Under the pieces are notes generated by a model. It did no database searches. It was not told the origin of the DNA and worked only from the letters and a program-made list of their open reading frames with translations. This document shows, one piece after another, positions 25,687 through 35,775 of a stretch of 64,000 nucleotides of DNA. Every line of letters begins with the position of its first letter. The first letter of the stretch is position 1. The position numbers were made by a program, and so were the translations under genes. Source of the DNA: JAFAGX01 sp035623335 (GTDB taxonomy: Bacteria; Acidobacteriota; Terriglobia; Terriglobales; Acidobacteriaceae); contig DASPTQ010000012.1 of the NCBI GenBank assembly GCA_035623335.1, forward strand, positions 1 through 64,000, in the 5' to 3' direction.

Positions 25687-28377
25687 CTACCTGCGCCATT
25701 CATCAATCAGGTTAGCCACCAGGGCTGTCCACCCGGTCTGGTGCGAGGCGCCCAGCCCGGCTCCTGTGTCGCCATGAAAGTACTCAAAGAAGAGCAAGCA
25801 ATCACGCCAATGGGGATCGTTTTGAAACTTCTCGTAGTGTCCAAAACAAGCGCGACGACCGAATTCGTCGCGCGCAAAAAGCTTGATCATACGGTTTGCA
25901 ATCTCTTTGGCCATCTGCTGCGTCGTCACGCGAGACTGATTGTCAGCTGTATCGAAAATCGTAAACCTTCCTCCCAGAGCCTCGCCGAATCGTAACAAAG
26001 AGTGAATTAGCAGATAACAAGTAGGAAACCAGATTGGACCGCGCCAGTTGGAATTTCCCCCTCTGATCTTTTCCTGCGATTCGGATGGTTCATAACCAAC
26101 TGACCCTTCGCCCAAATGAAATGGGTGGTCCCTGTGATACTTTGACAAGCTGCGAATACCATATGTGGAAAGAAACTCTTCCGGGTCCAACAATCGGAGA
26201 GCAAGCCTCTTGAATTGGCTGGGATCGGCGATCGAAAGCACATATTGTATTTCCTGGCCGGAATTGATGATGCAACAAGCATGACCGACAAGATCGGGAC
26301 GATTCTTGATGAACCATTCCACATTTGCAAGGAACTCGGGATGGGCCGCCAAATCTCGTCTATTCAGTATTTCGACGGCAAACAGCGGAACAAGGCCCAC
26401 CCAGGAACGCAAGCGCAGTTTGTGAAATTCCCCACTGGGAAAACGCAAGACGTCATAGAAGAAACCTTCGTTCTCATCCCACAACTGGTAATTACGGCCT
26501 CCCACGTTCTTCATGGCTACGCCGATGTAAACAAAATGTTCGAAGAACTTTATCGCCACCAGCTCGTACGTGTGATTCGTCTTAGCCAGTTCCAATGCGA
26601 TCCGCATCAGGTACAGGCAAAAGAAAGCCATCCAGCCGGTGCCATCAGACTGCTCGAGAATGGCAGCGCCGGGCAACCGCCGGCCGCGGTCCAACACCGT
26701 AATATTGTCCAGCCCAAGAAACCCACCCTCGAAGACATTATTTCCCTGGCTATCCACGCGGTTGACCCACCAGGCGAAATTGATCAGCAACTTGTGTAGG
26801 CATCTTTCCAGAAACGCGAGATCGCCCTTGCCACGATTCCGTTTTTCGGCTTCGTAAACTTGCCAGCAGGCCCATGCCTGAACCGGAGGATTTACGTCTG
26901 AGAATTCCCATTCGTAAGCAGGAATTTGTCCATTCGGATGCTGGAACTGCTCGAACAGCAGCAACCATAAGTTCTCTTTTGCAAACTCCAAGTCAACCAG
27001 AGCGAGAGAAACGCATTGGAAGGCAAGATCCCAGGAGGCAAACCAGGGAAACTCCCATTTGTCAGGAACGGACAGAATTCGCTGAGAGTTCAGATGACGC
27101 CAATGTATGTTGCGGCCTCGCTTGCGCGATTCTGGCGGAGGCCAGCGCGGACTATCTCCTTCCAGCCAACGTTCTACGTCGAAAAGATAAACCTGCTTAT
27201 TCCAAAGCAAGCCAGCCAGGGCTTGACGCTGAATCAGCCGCTCATCTGCTGTCGCCTTGGGCGGGTAAACAGTTTCATAGAACTCGTCAGCCTCCTGCTG
27301 GCGCAGGTGCACAATCTCCTGCACATCATTCAGGGGATCGGGCTTGCTCTGTGCGCTAAATCGTAACCGCAGTTGAACCGACTGACCGGGTTTGACTTGA
27401 TAGGCATAGTGAATACAAGCCTTGGTTCCGCGTTCGTACTTAACACAAGGTTCGTGATGAATGATGTAACGATGAAAGGCATCTTTAACGAATGAGCTCC
27501 GGTTCCGAACCCAGGCGCCATAAACGCGTGGTTCGTTAGTTTCGTTGTCGGTAAACAACACTTCACCGTTAGGAGCGTAGAGGTAGTACTTGCCAAAATC
27601 GTAGGGGGTCTGAAGACTAAGGCCTTGGGCCACAATCGACCCATCTGCCACTAAGCTCAGCGGGTTCCGGTTTTGCACGAGGGCTATGGTCGGTTCCGGG
27701 CCGGGTGGATCAGTCCAAGCCCAGGTATTGCGAAACCACAGATGCGGGAGGATGTGAAGCTCTGATGCTTCAGGACCTCGATTGACCGCTTCAATCTGGA
27801 TGCATATGTCTTCGGCATCGGCCTTCGCATACTCGACAAACACGTCGAAATATCGATCATGGTCGAAAACACCTGTGTCGAGTAACTCAAACTCACGGCC
27901 AGCGTGCCCCGAGTTTCCTTTGATGAGACGACGATAAGGAAATTCTTGTTGGGGATACTTGTACAACACCCGCATGTAACTGTGAGTGGGGGTGTTGTCC
28001 AGGTAGAACCAATATTCCTTGACATCTTCGCCGTGATTACCTTGGGAGGACGTTAGCCCAAACATACGCTCCTTGAGTATCGGGTCTTGGCCGTTCCAAA
28101 GAGCGAGGGCAAACACTAGCAACTGGTAGCGATCACAAATGGCAGCAATCCCATCCTCGCCCCAGCGATACGCCTTGCTGCGGGATAGGTCATGTGTTAG
28201 ATGATCCCAGGCATTGCCATCTTGACTGTAGTCTTCGCGGACCGTGGCCCAGGATCGCTCAGCCACATACGGTCCCCATTTGCGCCATGGTTGAACTGTG
28301 CCGGCGAATGACTCACGCAGGCGCCTGTGCTCGGCAGTGGTATTTCTAGATTGCATTTGAGAATGCTGAGTTGCCAT
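25687..28377 (-). CDS. GH63-like glucosidase
   Basis: An 896-residue protein without signal peptide. The sequence matches the build of bacterial GH63 or mannosyl-oligosaccharide-glucosidase-like enzymes: RLRESFAGTVQPWRKWGPYV near the start, YRWGEDGIA, an (alpha/alpha)6 barrel with KWEFPWFASWDLAFQCVSLA, GQIPAYEWEFSDVNPPVQAW, and a C-terminal RGPIWFPTCYLLIHSLLRFG. Members act on alpha-glucosides or glucosylglycerate-type compatible solutes; which one applies here cannot be told. It stands alone on the minus strand in the signalling region. Confidence 0.82.
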   Translation of the reverse strand: MATQHSQMQSRNTTAEHRRLRESFAGTVQPWRKWGPYVAERSWATVREDYSQDGNAWDHLTHDLSRSKAYRWGEDGIAAICDRYQLLVFALALWNGQDPILKERMFGLTSSQGNHGEDVKEYWFYLDNTPTHSYMRVLYKYPQQEFPYRRLIKGNSGHAGREFELLDTGVFDHDRYFDVFVEYAKADAEDICIQIEAVNRGPEASELHILPHLWFRNTWAWTDPPGPEPTIALVQNRNPLSLVADGSIVAQGLSLQTPYDFGKYYLYAPNGEVLFTDNETNEPRVYGAWVRNRSSFVKDAFHRYIIHHEPCVKYERGTKACIHYAYQVKPGQSVQLRLRFSAQSKPDPLNDVQEIVHLRQQEADEFYETVYPPKATADERLIQRQALAGLLWNKQVYLFDVERWLEGDSPRWPPPESRKRGRNIHWRHLNSQRILSVPDKWEFPWFASWDLAFQCVSLALVDLEFAKENLWLLLFEQFQHPNGQIPAYEWEFSDVNPPVQAWACWQVYEAEKRNRGKGDLAFLERCLHKLLINFAWWVNRVDSQGNNVFEGGFLGLDNITVLDRGRRLPGAAILEQSDGTGWMAFFCLYLMRIALELAKTNHTYELVAIKFFEHFVYIGVAMKNVGGRNYQLWDENEGFFYDVLRFPSGEFHKLRLRSWVGLVPLFAVEILNRRDLAAHPEFLANVEWFIKNRPDLVGHACCIINSGQEIQYVLSIADPSQFKRLALRLLDPEEFLSTYGIRSLSKYHRDHPFHLGEGSVGYEPSESQEKIRGGNSNWRGPIWFPTCYLLIHSLLRFGEALGGRFTIFDTADNQSRVTTQQMAKEIANRMIKLFARDEFGRRACFGHYEKFQNDPHWRDCLLFFEYFHGDTGAGLGASHQTGWTALVANLIDEWRR

Positions 28378-28559
28378 TCAGAAGCGGGGACCTTCGGCCA
28401 AAAAGGGTAACATGCGCCACATGCCTCGTGTTCTCTTATTTCTGCTCATGTCAAAGCTCGATAGAAATGTCCCGATTCTTAACTCGTTACAAATGTCAGC
28501 TTTGGGGTGTGTTGATGGTGTGCTTGTCCTATCTGTGTTCGTGTCGTTGGAATGTGCAC

Positions 28560-29706
28560 TGAAGCGAAGCCCTGCAGTTTAGGGCGAAGCGTGCGTATTC
28601 CAACGGCCTGCCCAGCGATCCCCTTGTGCAGGGCGGTGGCAATTCGGTGAAAGCCATTCGCTCCCTGCAGTAGTACACCTCCCTGTTTCCGTCCTCCCAT
28701 TGGCATAGCGCCATACTTTGCGTGGGCCCGTAGCGACGTTCCCGGGCTGCAGTAATAGATAGCAGCCGTTGTAGCGAATCACCCACTCTTTGCTGATCGT
28801 GCGCTTTGTCTCCAGGTGGAATATCTGGCGGAGTTCGCAGACCGTCGCCTTCCGCCCTTGATAATCCTCGGGTTTGGCCGCCGCCCGGGCAAAACGGCGG
28901 TTGTGCCCCGGCAGATACTTTTGTTCCAGATGCTGGTTCTCGGTGGCATAGCTGTCGATCCCCTCCGCCGCAGGTCTCTTGATCAACCGATCCTGATGCA
29001 CGCGGTGGTTCTGCTCCACCCGCCCTTTGGCCTGGGGAGAACTGGTGGCAATGATGCGAATGACTGCCTTCTGGCCTATGCGCCTGAAAGCCCCGCAGCT
29101 GCCCACAGGGTTTCTTCTTTGCCCAGACGTGCCCGCGTGGTTCCCGTGGCATCACCCACCATGCTCATCAGCAGTCCCGCCGGCCACGCCCCTCCAGCCA
29201 GTCACGGAAACTTCCGTCCAGTGGTACCAGTTCGCCCAAGTGCGCCTAATGCTCCCTCCGCTGGCATTGTTGCTTGCGCTTCCATGCCTACTCCCGAGAT
29301 GCGCCAACATCCACCGCGTAAGGTTTAGTTATCCACCCACCAGCTCGGCTAAGTGCTTCGCCCAAGCTCAGTCCGAAGCGCTCCTCCTCCGAACCGGAGT
29401 ATTGGCCTAACCAGATGCAGCGCTCGCCGCCTCAGTTTCCACGCCTTGCTGTGATCGGAGGGTCGGCCATGCTTCAACCCGTTACCGCCCATCTGTCGGT
29501 AGCGTCGCTATACTGCTTGGCACTGATGGCTCAGCTCCAGCGTCACTGCCGCATGGGTCAGCTTCAAATCCCCGCTCGGCACTCGCCCCATGACTTCCAC
29601 GCGCTCCAGCTCCCGAGTGCTCATGCCCGTCCCCTTCAACCGACCTCCTCCGGCTGGAGGTCTCAGTCTAAGGGGACATCTCTAAAAAGTTATCGAGGGG
29701 GACACT
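28560..29706 (-). pseudogene. Remnant of an ISNCY-like transposase
   Basis: In a minus-strand frame (29106-28579) the end of a DDE integrase domain is readable: IRIIATSSPQAKGRVEQNH, then NQHLEQKYLPGHNRRFARAA and later RTISKEWVIRYNGCYLLLQP. The upstream part continues in other frames (for example VSVTGWRGVAGG around 29200), so there are several frameshifts. The region near 29668-29706 (GGGGACATCTC and GGGGGACACTTC) may hold the old IS end. The element is dead. Confidence 0.6.
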
Positions 29707-29707
29707 T

Positions 29708-30200
29708 CTAATAAGCTTTGACATACGTCCCGCGCAACGCTTGAATTTCTGCGGACACTGAGTTATCGTCTTCCTCTTTCCCAGACCTATTCCTTGACGA
29801 TGGCTCCAACGCCGTGCTGGGAATGAGTGCTTGACGCCGGAGCTTACGGCAGTTTGCCGGAAAGGATTAGGGGATCCAGCGTACGCGTCGAAATCGTCAT
29901 CGCTTCAGCCGCAGTCTTGCGGGTGAAGAACCAAGGTTGTTTGGCTGCAGTGGTGAAGTCATTACAAGACTGATCTTGCCAGATCAACAGTTTTTCTTTC
30001 ATGGAATCAACAACCGACCATACCCCATCTTCTCCACGTGGACGTGAATGGAGCAAAGAAATTTTCTTCGCTTGCTCATCATCCAGGTCAGCCCCGAGGC
30101 AGAATAGGTTTTGCATGCGTTGAGGTTTGCGGAATATCGCCGGATGCTGGGTGCTAGGCATCGTATCGAAGCGAGTGAAAGACTTGATTGCAGATTTCAC
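29708..30200 (-). pseudogene. Excisionase-type HTH protein, frameshifted
   Basis: The minus frame from 30200 has an N-terminal region of unknown type and then FFTRKTAAEAMTISTRTLDP and LILSGKLP, the first half of an excisionase/MerR-like HTH, and stops. Shifting by one base continues with KLRRQALIPSTALEPSSRN and runs to TAG at 29710-29708. Together they match the usual pattern (GKLP.x.R.x..LIP..ALE), so a single indel at about 29845 has broken a small DNA-binding protein. The true start may be a later ATG, for example at about 30114. Confidence 0.55.
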
Positions 30201-30295
30201 ACCGGGATCGCTTTTGCCGTCGCCAACGTAGCGCCTGCTCCATTCGGCAAGCCGGGCAGCAGGCGTATTTCTGCCTGCGCCGAGAGGAAACTCGC

Positions 30296-32194
30296 ATGGA
30301 CCCCAGACTTGTGATTGTCTCTGGCGCCAAGAAAGGTACCATCACTCCCCTGGGAAACCTAGAGGTGACCATCGGGAGGGATGCCGACAACGGCGTGTGC
30401 CTCAGCGAGGCCGCCGTCTCCCGCAAGCACTGCGCTATTAGAAGTGAGGGGGGCATTTACAAAATCACCGATCTCAATAGCCGTAACGGCACATTTGTGA
30501 ATGGCATTCCGGTGATGGAAAAGATCCTGCAAAATGGAAACACTATCCGTCTCGGGGGCACGATACTGCTCTTCCTCGCCGAAGAAGATGGAGACGAGCC
30601 AGAGACAAACCAGTTCGGACATTCGGAAGGTAGCAGCTTGCCACTGACCGCCCGGCCCTCCGGTTCCTCCAGCCCCACTACGATCCTGTCCACTGATGAC
30701 CGCCTGGGCCTAGAGGCCGAATTACCGAATCTCGGCATTATGGTCCGCGACCTCAGCGCATTACTTAAAATCAGCGGCCACATTAATACCATTTCTAACG
30801 TGGAGTTGCTGCAACGGGATTTCCTGGAATTAATGTTTGAAGTGACCCCGGCGGCTCGCGGGGCAATAGTACTCACCTCTGAAATTGACGAGCTGGGAAC
30901 TGTTACAAGTTTCTATCGCAATGGCACCAAGGCCCCCGAAGAGGTGAATCGGCCCCTGGTAAATCGCGCCCTCTGGGAACACGCTCCTATTGTGAACGAA
31001 CTGGAATCGACGGGAGGAGTCGGTGACGGACCTCTAGTGCTGTGCGCACCGCTTTCCGGGTTAAGAAAAACCGTTGGCGTGATTTATCTGGTAGCTGCGC
31101 CGAGGGTTAGTTTTGAGGAGAACCACGTCAATTTCATAAATACGGTGGCCAGCATTTTCGCGGTGGCGCTTCAGAATGCCATCCACCTAACCGCTCTTGA
31201 GAATGAGAACAGTCGCCTGCGACGCGAAATCTTTGTGGAACACAGTTTGATTGGCGAGAGTGCAGCGATGAGTAAGGTATTGCAGTTTGTCGCTCGCGTG
31301 GCGCCTGGCGATTCTACCGTCCTTATTCGCGGCGAGAGTGGTACTGGCAAAGAACTTGTGGCACGGGCGATTCATAGCAACAGCAAGCGCAAGGACAATC
31401 CCTTCGTCGCCATTAACTGCGCGGCCATTACTGAGTCACTACTAGAAAGCGAGCTGTTCGGTCATGAACGGGGCGCGTTCACGGGGGCAACTGCCCTGAA
31501 GAAGGGCCGTTTGGAGGTGGCCAACACGGGAACGATATTTCTCGACGAGATCGGGGAAATGCCCTTGTCACTGCAAGCCAAGCTTTTGCGAGTCTTGCAA
31601 AACCGCGAGTTCGAGCGAGTCGGCGGCACGCACCCTCTCAAGGTAGATGTGCGTTTTTTGGCGGCTACTAATCGTAATCTGGAAGAAGCAATGAGCGCTG
31701 GCAGCTTTCGTCCGGACCTTTTTTACCGACTTAATGTGGTCTCTATTACCCTGCCATCGCTGCGCGAGCACCGCGAAGACATTCCCTTGCTCGCCATGTA
31801 TTTCGCTGCCATGTATTCGGAGAAATGTAAGCGGCCCATCGAAGGGGTTTCACCAGAAGCTCGATCTCTCTTGATGAAATACCATTGGCCCGGCAATATT
31901 CGCGAACTCGAAAATGCCATCGAACGCGCAGTCGTCTTAGGGGTGAGCAACACAATTGTTTCGGAAGATCTTCCTGAACACCTGTTCGAGAGTCAAGCAG
32001 AGTCTAGCACGGGATCCAACTATCACGATTCAATTAACACGCTAAAGAAGCAACTCATCGTGCAAGCACTGCAGCGCAGCGGGGGGAAGATCACGGACGC
32101 AGCAAAGCTGCTGGGCATACATCCAAAATATCTGCATCGGCTAATTCGTAACCTTAATATCAGGAGAGTAATAGCCGGCGATGCGCAGGTTTGA
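30296..32194 (+). CDS. FHA-GAF-AAA+ sigma54-dependent activator (paralogue 1)
   Basis: The start ATG 30296 is chosen by its AGAGGAA site and by alignment with the paralogue at 33886 (both begin MDPR). 632 residues: FHA (about 1-95; TIGRDADNGV, SRKHCAI, SRNGTFVNG), GAF-like domain (about 165-325), AAA+ domain with Walker A GESGTGKE near 345, GAFTGA near 392 and FLDEIGEMP, and a Fis-type HTH at the C-terminus (KITDAAKLLGIHPKYLHRLI). GAFTGA shows it can contact sigma54. There is no receiver domain, so input is likely phospho-threonine binding by the FHA and a ligand or signal at GAF. Confidence 0.93.
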   Translation: MDPRLVIVSGAKKGTITPLGNLEVTIGRDADNGVCLSEAAVSRKHCAIRSEGGIYKITDLNSRNGTFVNGIPVMEKILQNGNTIRLGGTILLFLAEEDGDEPETNQFGHSEGSSLPLTARPSGSSSPTTILSTDDRLGLEAELPNLGIMVRDLSALLKISGHINTISNVELLQRDFLELMFEVTPAARGAIVLTSEIDELGTVTSFYRNGTKAPEEVNRPLVNRALWEHAPIVNELESTGGVGDGPLVLCAPLSGLRKTVGVIYLVAAPRVSFEENHVNFINTVASIFAVALQNAIHLTALENENSRLRREIFVEHSLIGESAAMSKVLQFVARVAPGDSTVLIRGESGTGKELVARAIHSNSKRKDNPFVAINCAAITESLLESELFGHERGAFTGATALKKGRLEVANTGTIFLDEIGEMPLSLQAKLLRVLQNREFERVGGTHPLKVDVRFLAATNRNLEEAMSAGSFRPDLFYRLNVVSITLPSLREHREDIPLLAMYFAAMYSEKCKRPIEGVSPEARSLLMKYHWPGNIRELENAIERAVVLGVSNTIVSEDLPEHLFESQAESSTGSNYHDSINTLKKQLIVQALQRSGGKITDAAKLLGIHPKYLHRLIRNLNIRRVIAGDAQV

Positions 32195-32937
32195 GCGGCT
32201 GAAACAAGCCGGCACTGTTGAGGTACCTTTGTGTTTTCGTCTGCGATGCCAACGCATGCGTGAGACCCCGAAATGAGCTTCGCGGGCGATCCGCGGTTCC
32301 GAGCTAGCCCGATTTTGACAATCTCGGTTGCTAAGATGAGGCTAGTTCTGGGCAACTCCCCAAGCAAACCCAGTGACGAAGCCTAGAATTCTGCCCTGAA
32401 GCTTGTTGCGTTTCATAACTCCTCCTCACACGGTTTCTCTCGGAGACCGGATTTCGGAAACCGGATTGAATTCCGCACCGGCCTCCCATCTCTTGCACCC
32501 CGTGCATCGCCCCGAGGTGCCTCGAGCCCTCCTTCAATGCAGCGCGTTTGCCTTGGGAAAGAACGCTTCACGTGATCGATTGCGTGTCGCGGTCATCTTT
32601 TGTGTTTGCGACAACATACGCGGGCAGAGGATGACGTCACCACCCGGGGCACAGGAACTGGTATCCGGATGGATACCAGTCAGCTAGCCATTCAGATACC
32701 GCATTTCCAGGGCAGGGCGCATTCGTCTCCCCCACGTACTCGGCAACTGGGCACGCAACCGCTCCATCTTGCTGAAAAGAATGGCCTCGATTCGTTTGGG
32801 CGAGCTACGGCGAGAACTGATCGCCGGCGTAGCGTCGCGCCATCCATGGCGCTCTGGCTTGGCATCATGGTTGCTTTTAGCTGAGGTGGATTCTGCAGCG
32901 GATAGTGCAGAAGATGCAACCGAAGGGAGACACCACA
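32195..32937. other. Gap of about 740 bases without a clear gene
   Basis: No convincing frame, RNA or repeat was seen between the first activator gene and the small ORF at 32938. Frames of 60-114 codons on both strands lack domains and ribosome sites. Confidence 0.4.
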
Positions 32938-33096
32938 ATGGCACAACTCATAATCATCGCCCGCAATGATCAGCCGGAGCGCGAAAGCTACTTTCCCGAG
33001 ACCTGGCTGCTCCACAAGGAAAACAACACGATTGAAGTCCGCGTCATGTACGACAGACTCAAGCGGCCTTTTGTGCGCGATAAATCTGCTGCATGA
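32938..33096 (+). CDS. Small hypothetical protein
   Basis: The ATG at 32938 has AGGGAG about eight bases upstream and encodes 52 residues (MAQLIIIARNDQPERESYF, then PETWLLHKENNTIEVRVMYD). It has a beta-strand-like start and mixed charge, no signal or membrane segment. I do not recognise it. It is supported only by the ribosome site and the coding-like composition. Confidence 0.35.
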   Translation: MAQLIIIARNDQPERESYFPETWLLHKENNTIEVRVMYDRLKRPFVRDKSAA

Positions 33097-33469
33097 GGTC
33101 GAGGGAGGATCTTATACAACGTAAAGGCGAAGCAAAGCGCTTTCGTCCTCGTATGGTGCTCTGTGGTCTTCCGTGTGCCATGCAGGATTTACCATCCTGC
33201 CGACTTAAATCACTCGTTTTTGTTAATGTCGGAAGCGTGTTCCCGCTCGTGCGATCAGTGGTGGTGTCCCAGCATGATCGTCCAAGGGGTCGTATGGTCA
33301 ACCACAACGATGATGTCGCTTGGGGTGTGATCCATCGACACCCGCTGAAGTGCGCCGGAGGTTTCAGGCTGGCACCGGATACCCGAAATTCCATTTTCGC
33401 GCGGTTGGCGGCACCGCGCACCATAACCTCGTAAACCGGCTCGCTCTCAACCTCGCCGTGTATCCTGCT

Positions 33470-33862
33470 CTTGCTGGGAATCGGATGCGAAACTTGTCGA
33501 CATCATTGAGCGGACGGATGAGCTCCAGGTGCACTTCCGGCACCCGCTTGCGCTCAGCGCCTTCATGTACAACTTGTGGCGGTTAACTTCTTCAAGGTCG
33601 GCAGCACTGCCGCAGTCGGCACGATTGAGTTCGAGCCGGGGCTGAGGCGTACTTGCCGGAGATGCTCGACAAAGCTGATCCCACCGAGCGCAGCTACGGA
33701 CACAAACAGGCATGGTACAACGGCAACGGCCACTTGCATTTGCAGGCTACCCTGCCGCGGTCATCGCTAGCCGTGCCCATCGTTGAAGGAAGCCCCGCAC
33801 TTGGAACCTGGCAGAAGATTTTCCATTTGGAATGCATGTTCGAGCTCGCTAGCGCCAGATGA
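33470..33862 (+). pseudogene. YjbQ/UPF0047-family protein, frameshifted remnant
   Basis: Pieces of a YjbQ-like protein are spread over frames: KLVDIIERTDELQVHF, then AAVGTIEFEPGLRR, then SYGHKQAWYNGNGHLHLQAT, LPRSSLAVPIVEGSPALGTW and QKIFHLEC. The GH...NGH.H.QAT and ALGTWQ patterns are characteristic. At least two frameshifts separate the pieces and no intact frame exists. Dead gene just beside the second activator's 3' end. Confidence 0.62.
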
Positions 33863-33885
33863 TGCAGTATTGCCGCACGGTCTAC

Positions 33886-35775
33886 CTATAGCCCGCTAGC
33901 CTTGGGCGACTCGCGGGACACCAGCGCCCGAAGGTTCAGGTTGCGGATTAAGCGGTGGAGGTAATTCGGATGCACACCGAGGAGCTTGGCTGCTTCCGTG
34001 ATACCTCGGCTGCGCTCGACCGCTTCCACGATCATCTGCTTCTTTAGCGCATTGATCGCTTGATGATATTTCGATCCCACCGTGGTCTCCGGCTGACCCT
34101 CCAGTAGCGTCTCGGGCAAGTCCTCCGGAACAATTCTGTCTCCTACTCCCAGCACTACCGCCCGTTCGATCGCATTTTCCAGTTCCCGGACATTTCCTGG
34201 CCAGGAATAGTTCATCAGAACTGCCCGCGCCGAAGGAGAGATGCTCTTGAGCGACCGTTTGCATTTCTTGGAATGCTGCGCGGCAAAATACATCGCCAAG
34301 AGCGGGATGTCTTCCGGATGCTTGCGCAGAGGGGGCATATTGAGAGATACGACATTGAGCCTGTAGAACAGATCCTGCCGGAAGGCGCCGTTTTTTATCG
34401 CCTCTTCCAGATTTCGGTTGGTAGCCGCCACAAAACGCACATCCACCTTGATAGATCGGGTGCTGCCGACGCGCTCGAACTCTCGTGTCTGTAGTGCGCG
34501 TAGCACCTTTGCCTGCAGGGCCGACGGCATTTCGCCCACCTCATCAAGGAACAACGTCCCCGTGTTGGCCACTTCCAGTCGGCCCATCTTCATGGCCGTT
34601 GCGCCGGTGAACGCGCCCCGTTCATGGCCGAACAGCTCACTCTCCAAAAGGGTTTCGGTGATGGCCGCGCAATTCATGGCCACGAACGGTCGGTCCTTGC
34701 GAGGACTGTTGCGATGTATCGCCCGGGCTACCAGTTCCTTGCCCGTGCCACTCTCGCCCCGAATGAGCACAGTGGCATCGCTCTTCGCCACGCGCGCGAT
34801 GAATTCCATCACCGATGTCATGGCTGCACTTTCTCCAACCATCGGGTGGTCCAATTCGATGTCGGTTCTCAGACAGAGGTTCTCGTGTTCGAGAGATTCT
34901 AGATGCATGGCGTTCTCAAGCGCCACGGCGAAGATGCTGGCTACAGCCGTAACAAAGCGTACGTGGTTTTCCTCAAAGGGCAAATTCGAGCGGCCCACAA
35001 GATAGAGCGCGCCGATAGTATCTTTCGTCCCCGAAAGTTTGACGCAGAGTACGAACTGCTCGTTCGCCGATTGCTTAACGGCGGTTTCAGGCTCGTTCAC
35101 CACATTGGCGCCTTCCCACAAAGCGCGATTCACAATTTTCCAGTTCACCTCTCCGGACTCACCTTTCCGCCCGTCGCGGTGCCAACTGGTGGCCCGGCCG
35201 GGGCTGTCGCAGGCGGCCAGTACGACCGAACCGCGCTCAGCTGGTATGACTTCGAAGAGGAGATCTAGCAGTTCCCGTTGCAGCAGGTCGACTTTACCAA
35301 TGGTGTTGATTCGACTAATTCTCAACAGCGCGTCCAAATCTGGCATGACGGCGCCCAGAGCCGGCATAGTGGCGGCGCCCGGTCGGTCGGAGCCGAATGC
35401 TAGCTGGCGTTCCTCCCGGGACAATATCAGCGTACGACCCTCGCAAGGGAAGTCAGGCTCACTGGGCGGCGTCATTGTCTCGTCTGGATCCAGCAAGAAG
35501 ACGAGCTCCGTATACCCTAGGCGAATCCTATCCCCGTGCTGCAAGACCTTATTGCGTACCGGAATGCCATTCACGAACGTGCCGTTGCTGCTGTCGAAAT
35601 CGACGATCTGGTAGGTGTCCCCGTCTGCCTGGATTGCACAATGCTTGCGAGAAACGGCCTCCTCACTTAGGCACAGGGCACTTGCGGGATCGCGGCCAAT
35701 GGTCGTCTCCGCCTCCTTTAGATGCGTGATCGTACCCTTTTTGGCTCCGAACACAACGACGATCCTTGGATCCAT
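33886..35775 (-). CDS. FHA-GAF-AAA+ sigma54-dependent activator (paralogue 2)
   Basis: Start at ATG 35775 to match paralogue 1 (MDPRIVVVFGAKKGTITHL); a longer frame starts at 35805. 629 residues with FHA (TIGRDPASAL, SRKHCAIQ, SSNGTFVNG), GAF-like region, AAA+ domain (GESGTGKE, GAFTGATAMKMGRLEVANTG, FLDEVGEMP) and Fis-type HTH (GITEAAKLLGVHPNYLHRLI). It is closely similar to paralogue 1 along its length and convergent with it, so the pair arose by duplication. Likely activates sigma54 promoters, possibly those of the exopolysaccharide cluster; targets are inferred. Confidence 0.93.
   Translation of the reverse strand: MDPRIVVVFGAKKGTITHLKEAETTIGRDPASALCLSEEAVSRKHCAIQADGDTYQIVDFDSSNGTFVNGIPVRNKVLQHGDRIRLGYTELVFLLDPDETMTPPSEPDFPCEGRTLILSREERQLAFGSDRPGAATMPALGAVMPDLDALLRISRINTIGKVDLLQRELLDLLFEVIPAERGSVVLAACDSPGRATSWHRDGRKGESGEVNWKIVNRALWEGANVVNEPETAVKQSANEQFVLCVKLSGTKDTIGALYLVGRSNLPFEENHVRFVTAVASIFAVALENAMHLESLEHENLCLRTDIELDHPMVGESAAMTSVMEFIARVAKSDATVLIRGESGTGKELVARAIHRNSPRKDRPFVAMNCAAITETLLESELFGHERGAFTGATAMKMGRLEVANTGTLFLDEVGEMPSALQAKVLRALQTREFERVGSTRSIKVDVRFVAATNRNLEEAIKNGAFRQDLFYRLNVVSLNMPPLRKHPEDIPLLAMYFAAQHSKKCKRSLKSISPSARAVLMNYSWPGNVRELENAIERAVVLGVGDRIVPEDLPETLLEGQPETTVGSKYHQAINALKKQMIVEAVERSRGITEAAKLLGVHPNYLHRLIRNLNLRALVSRESPKASGL

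Noticed and set aside
25224..25706. 160-codon minus-strand frame
   Set aside because: Overlaps the end of the GH63 gene, is Arg/Ser-rich and has no domain or ribosome site.
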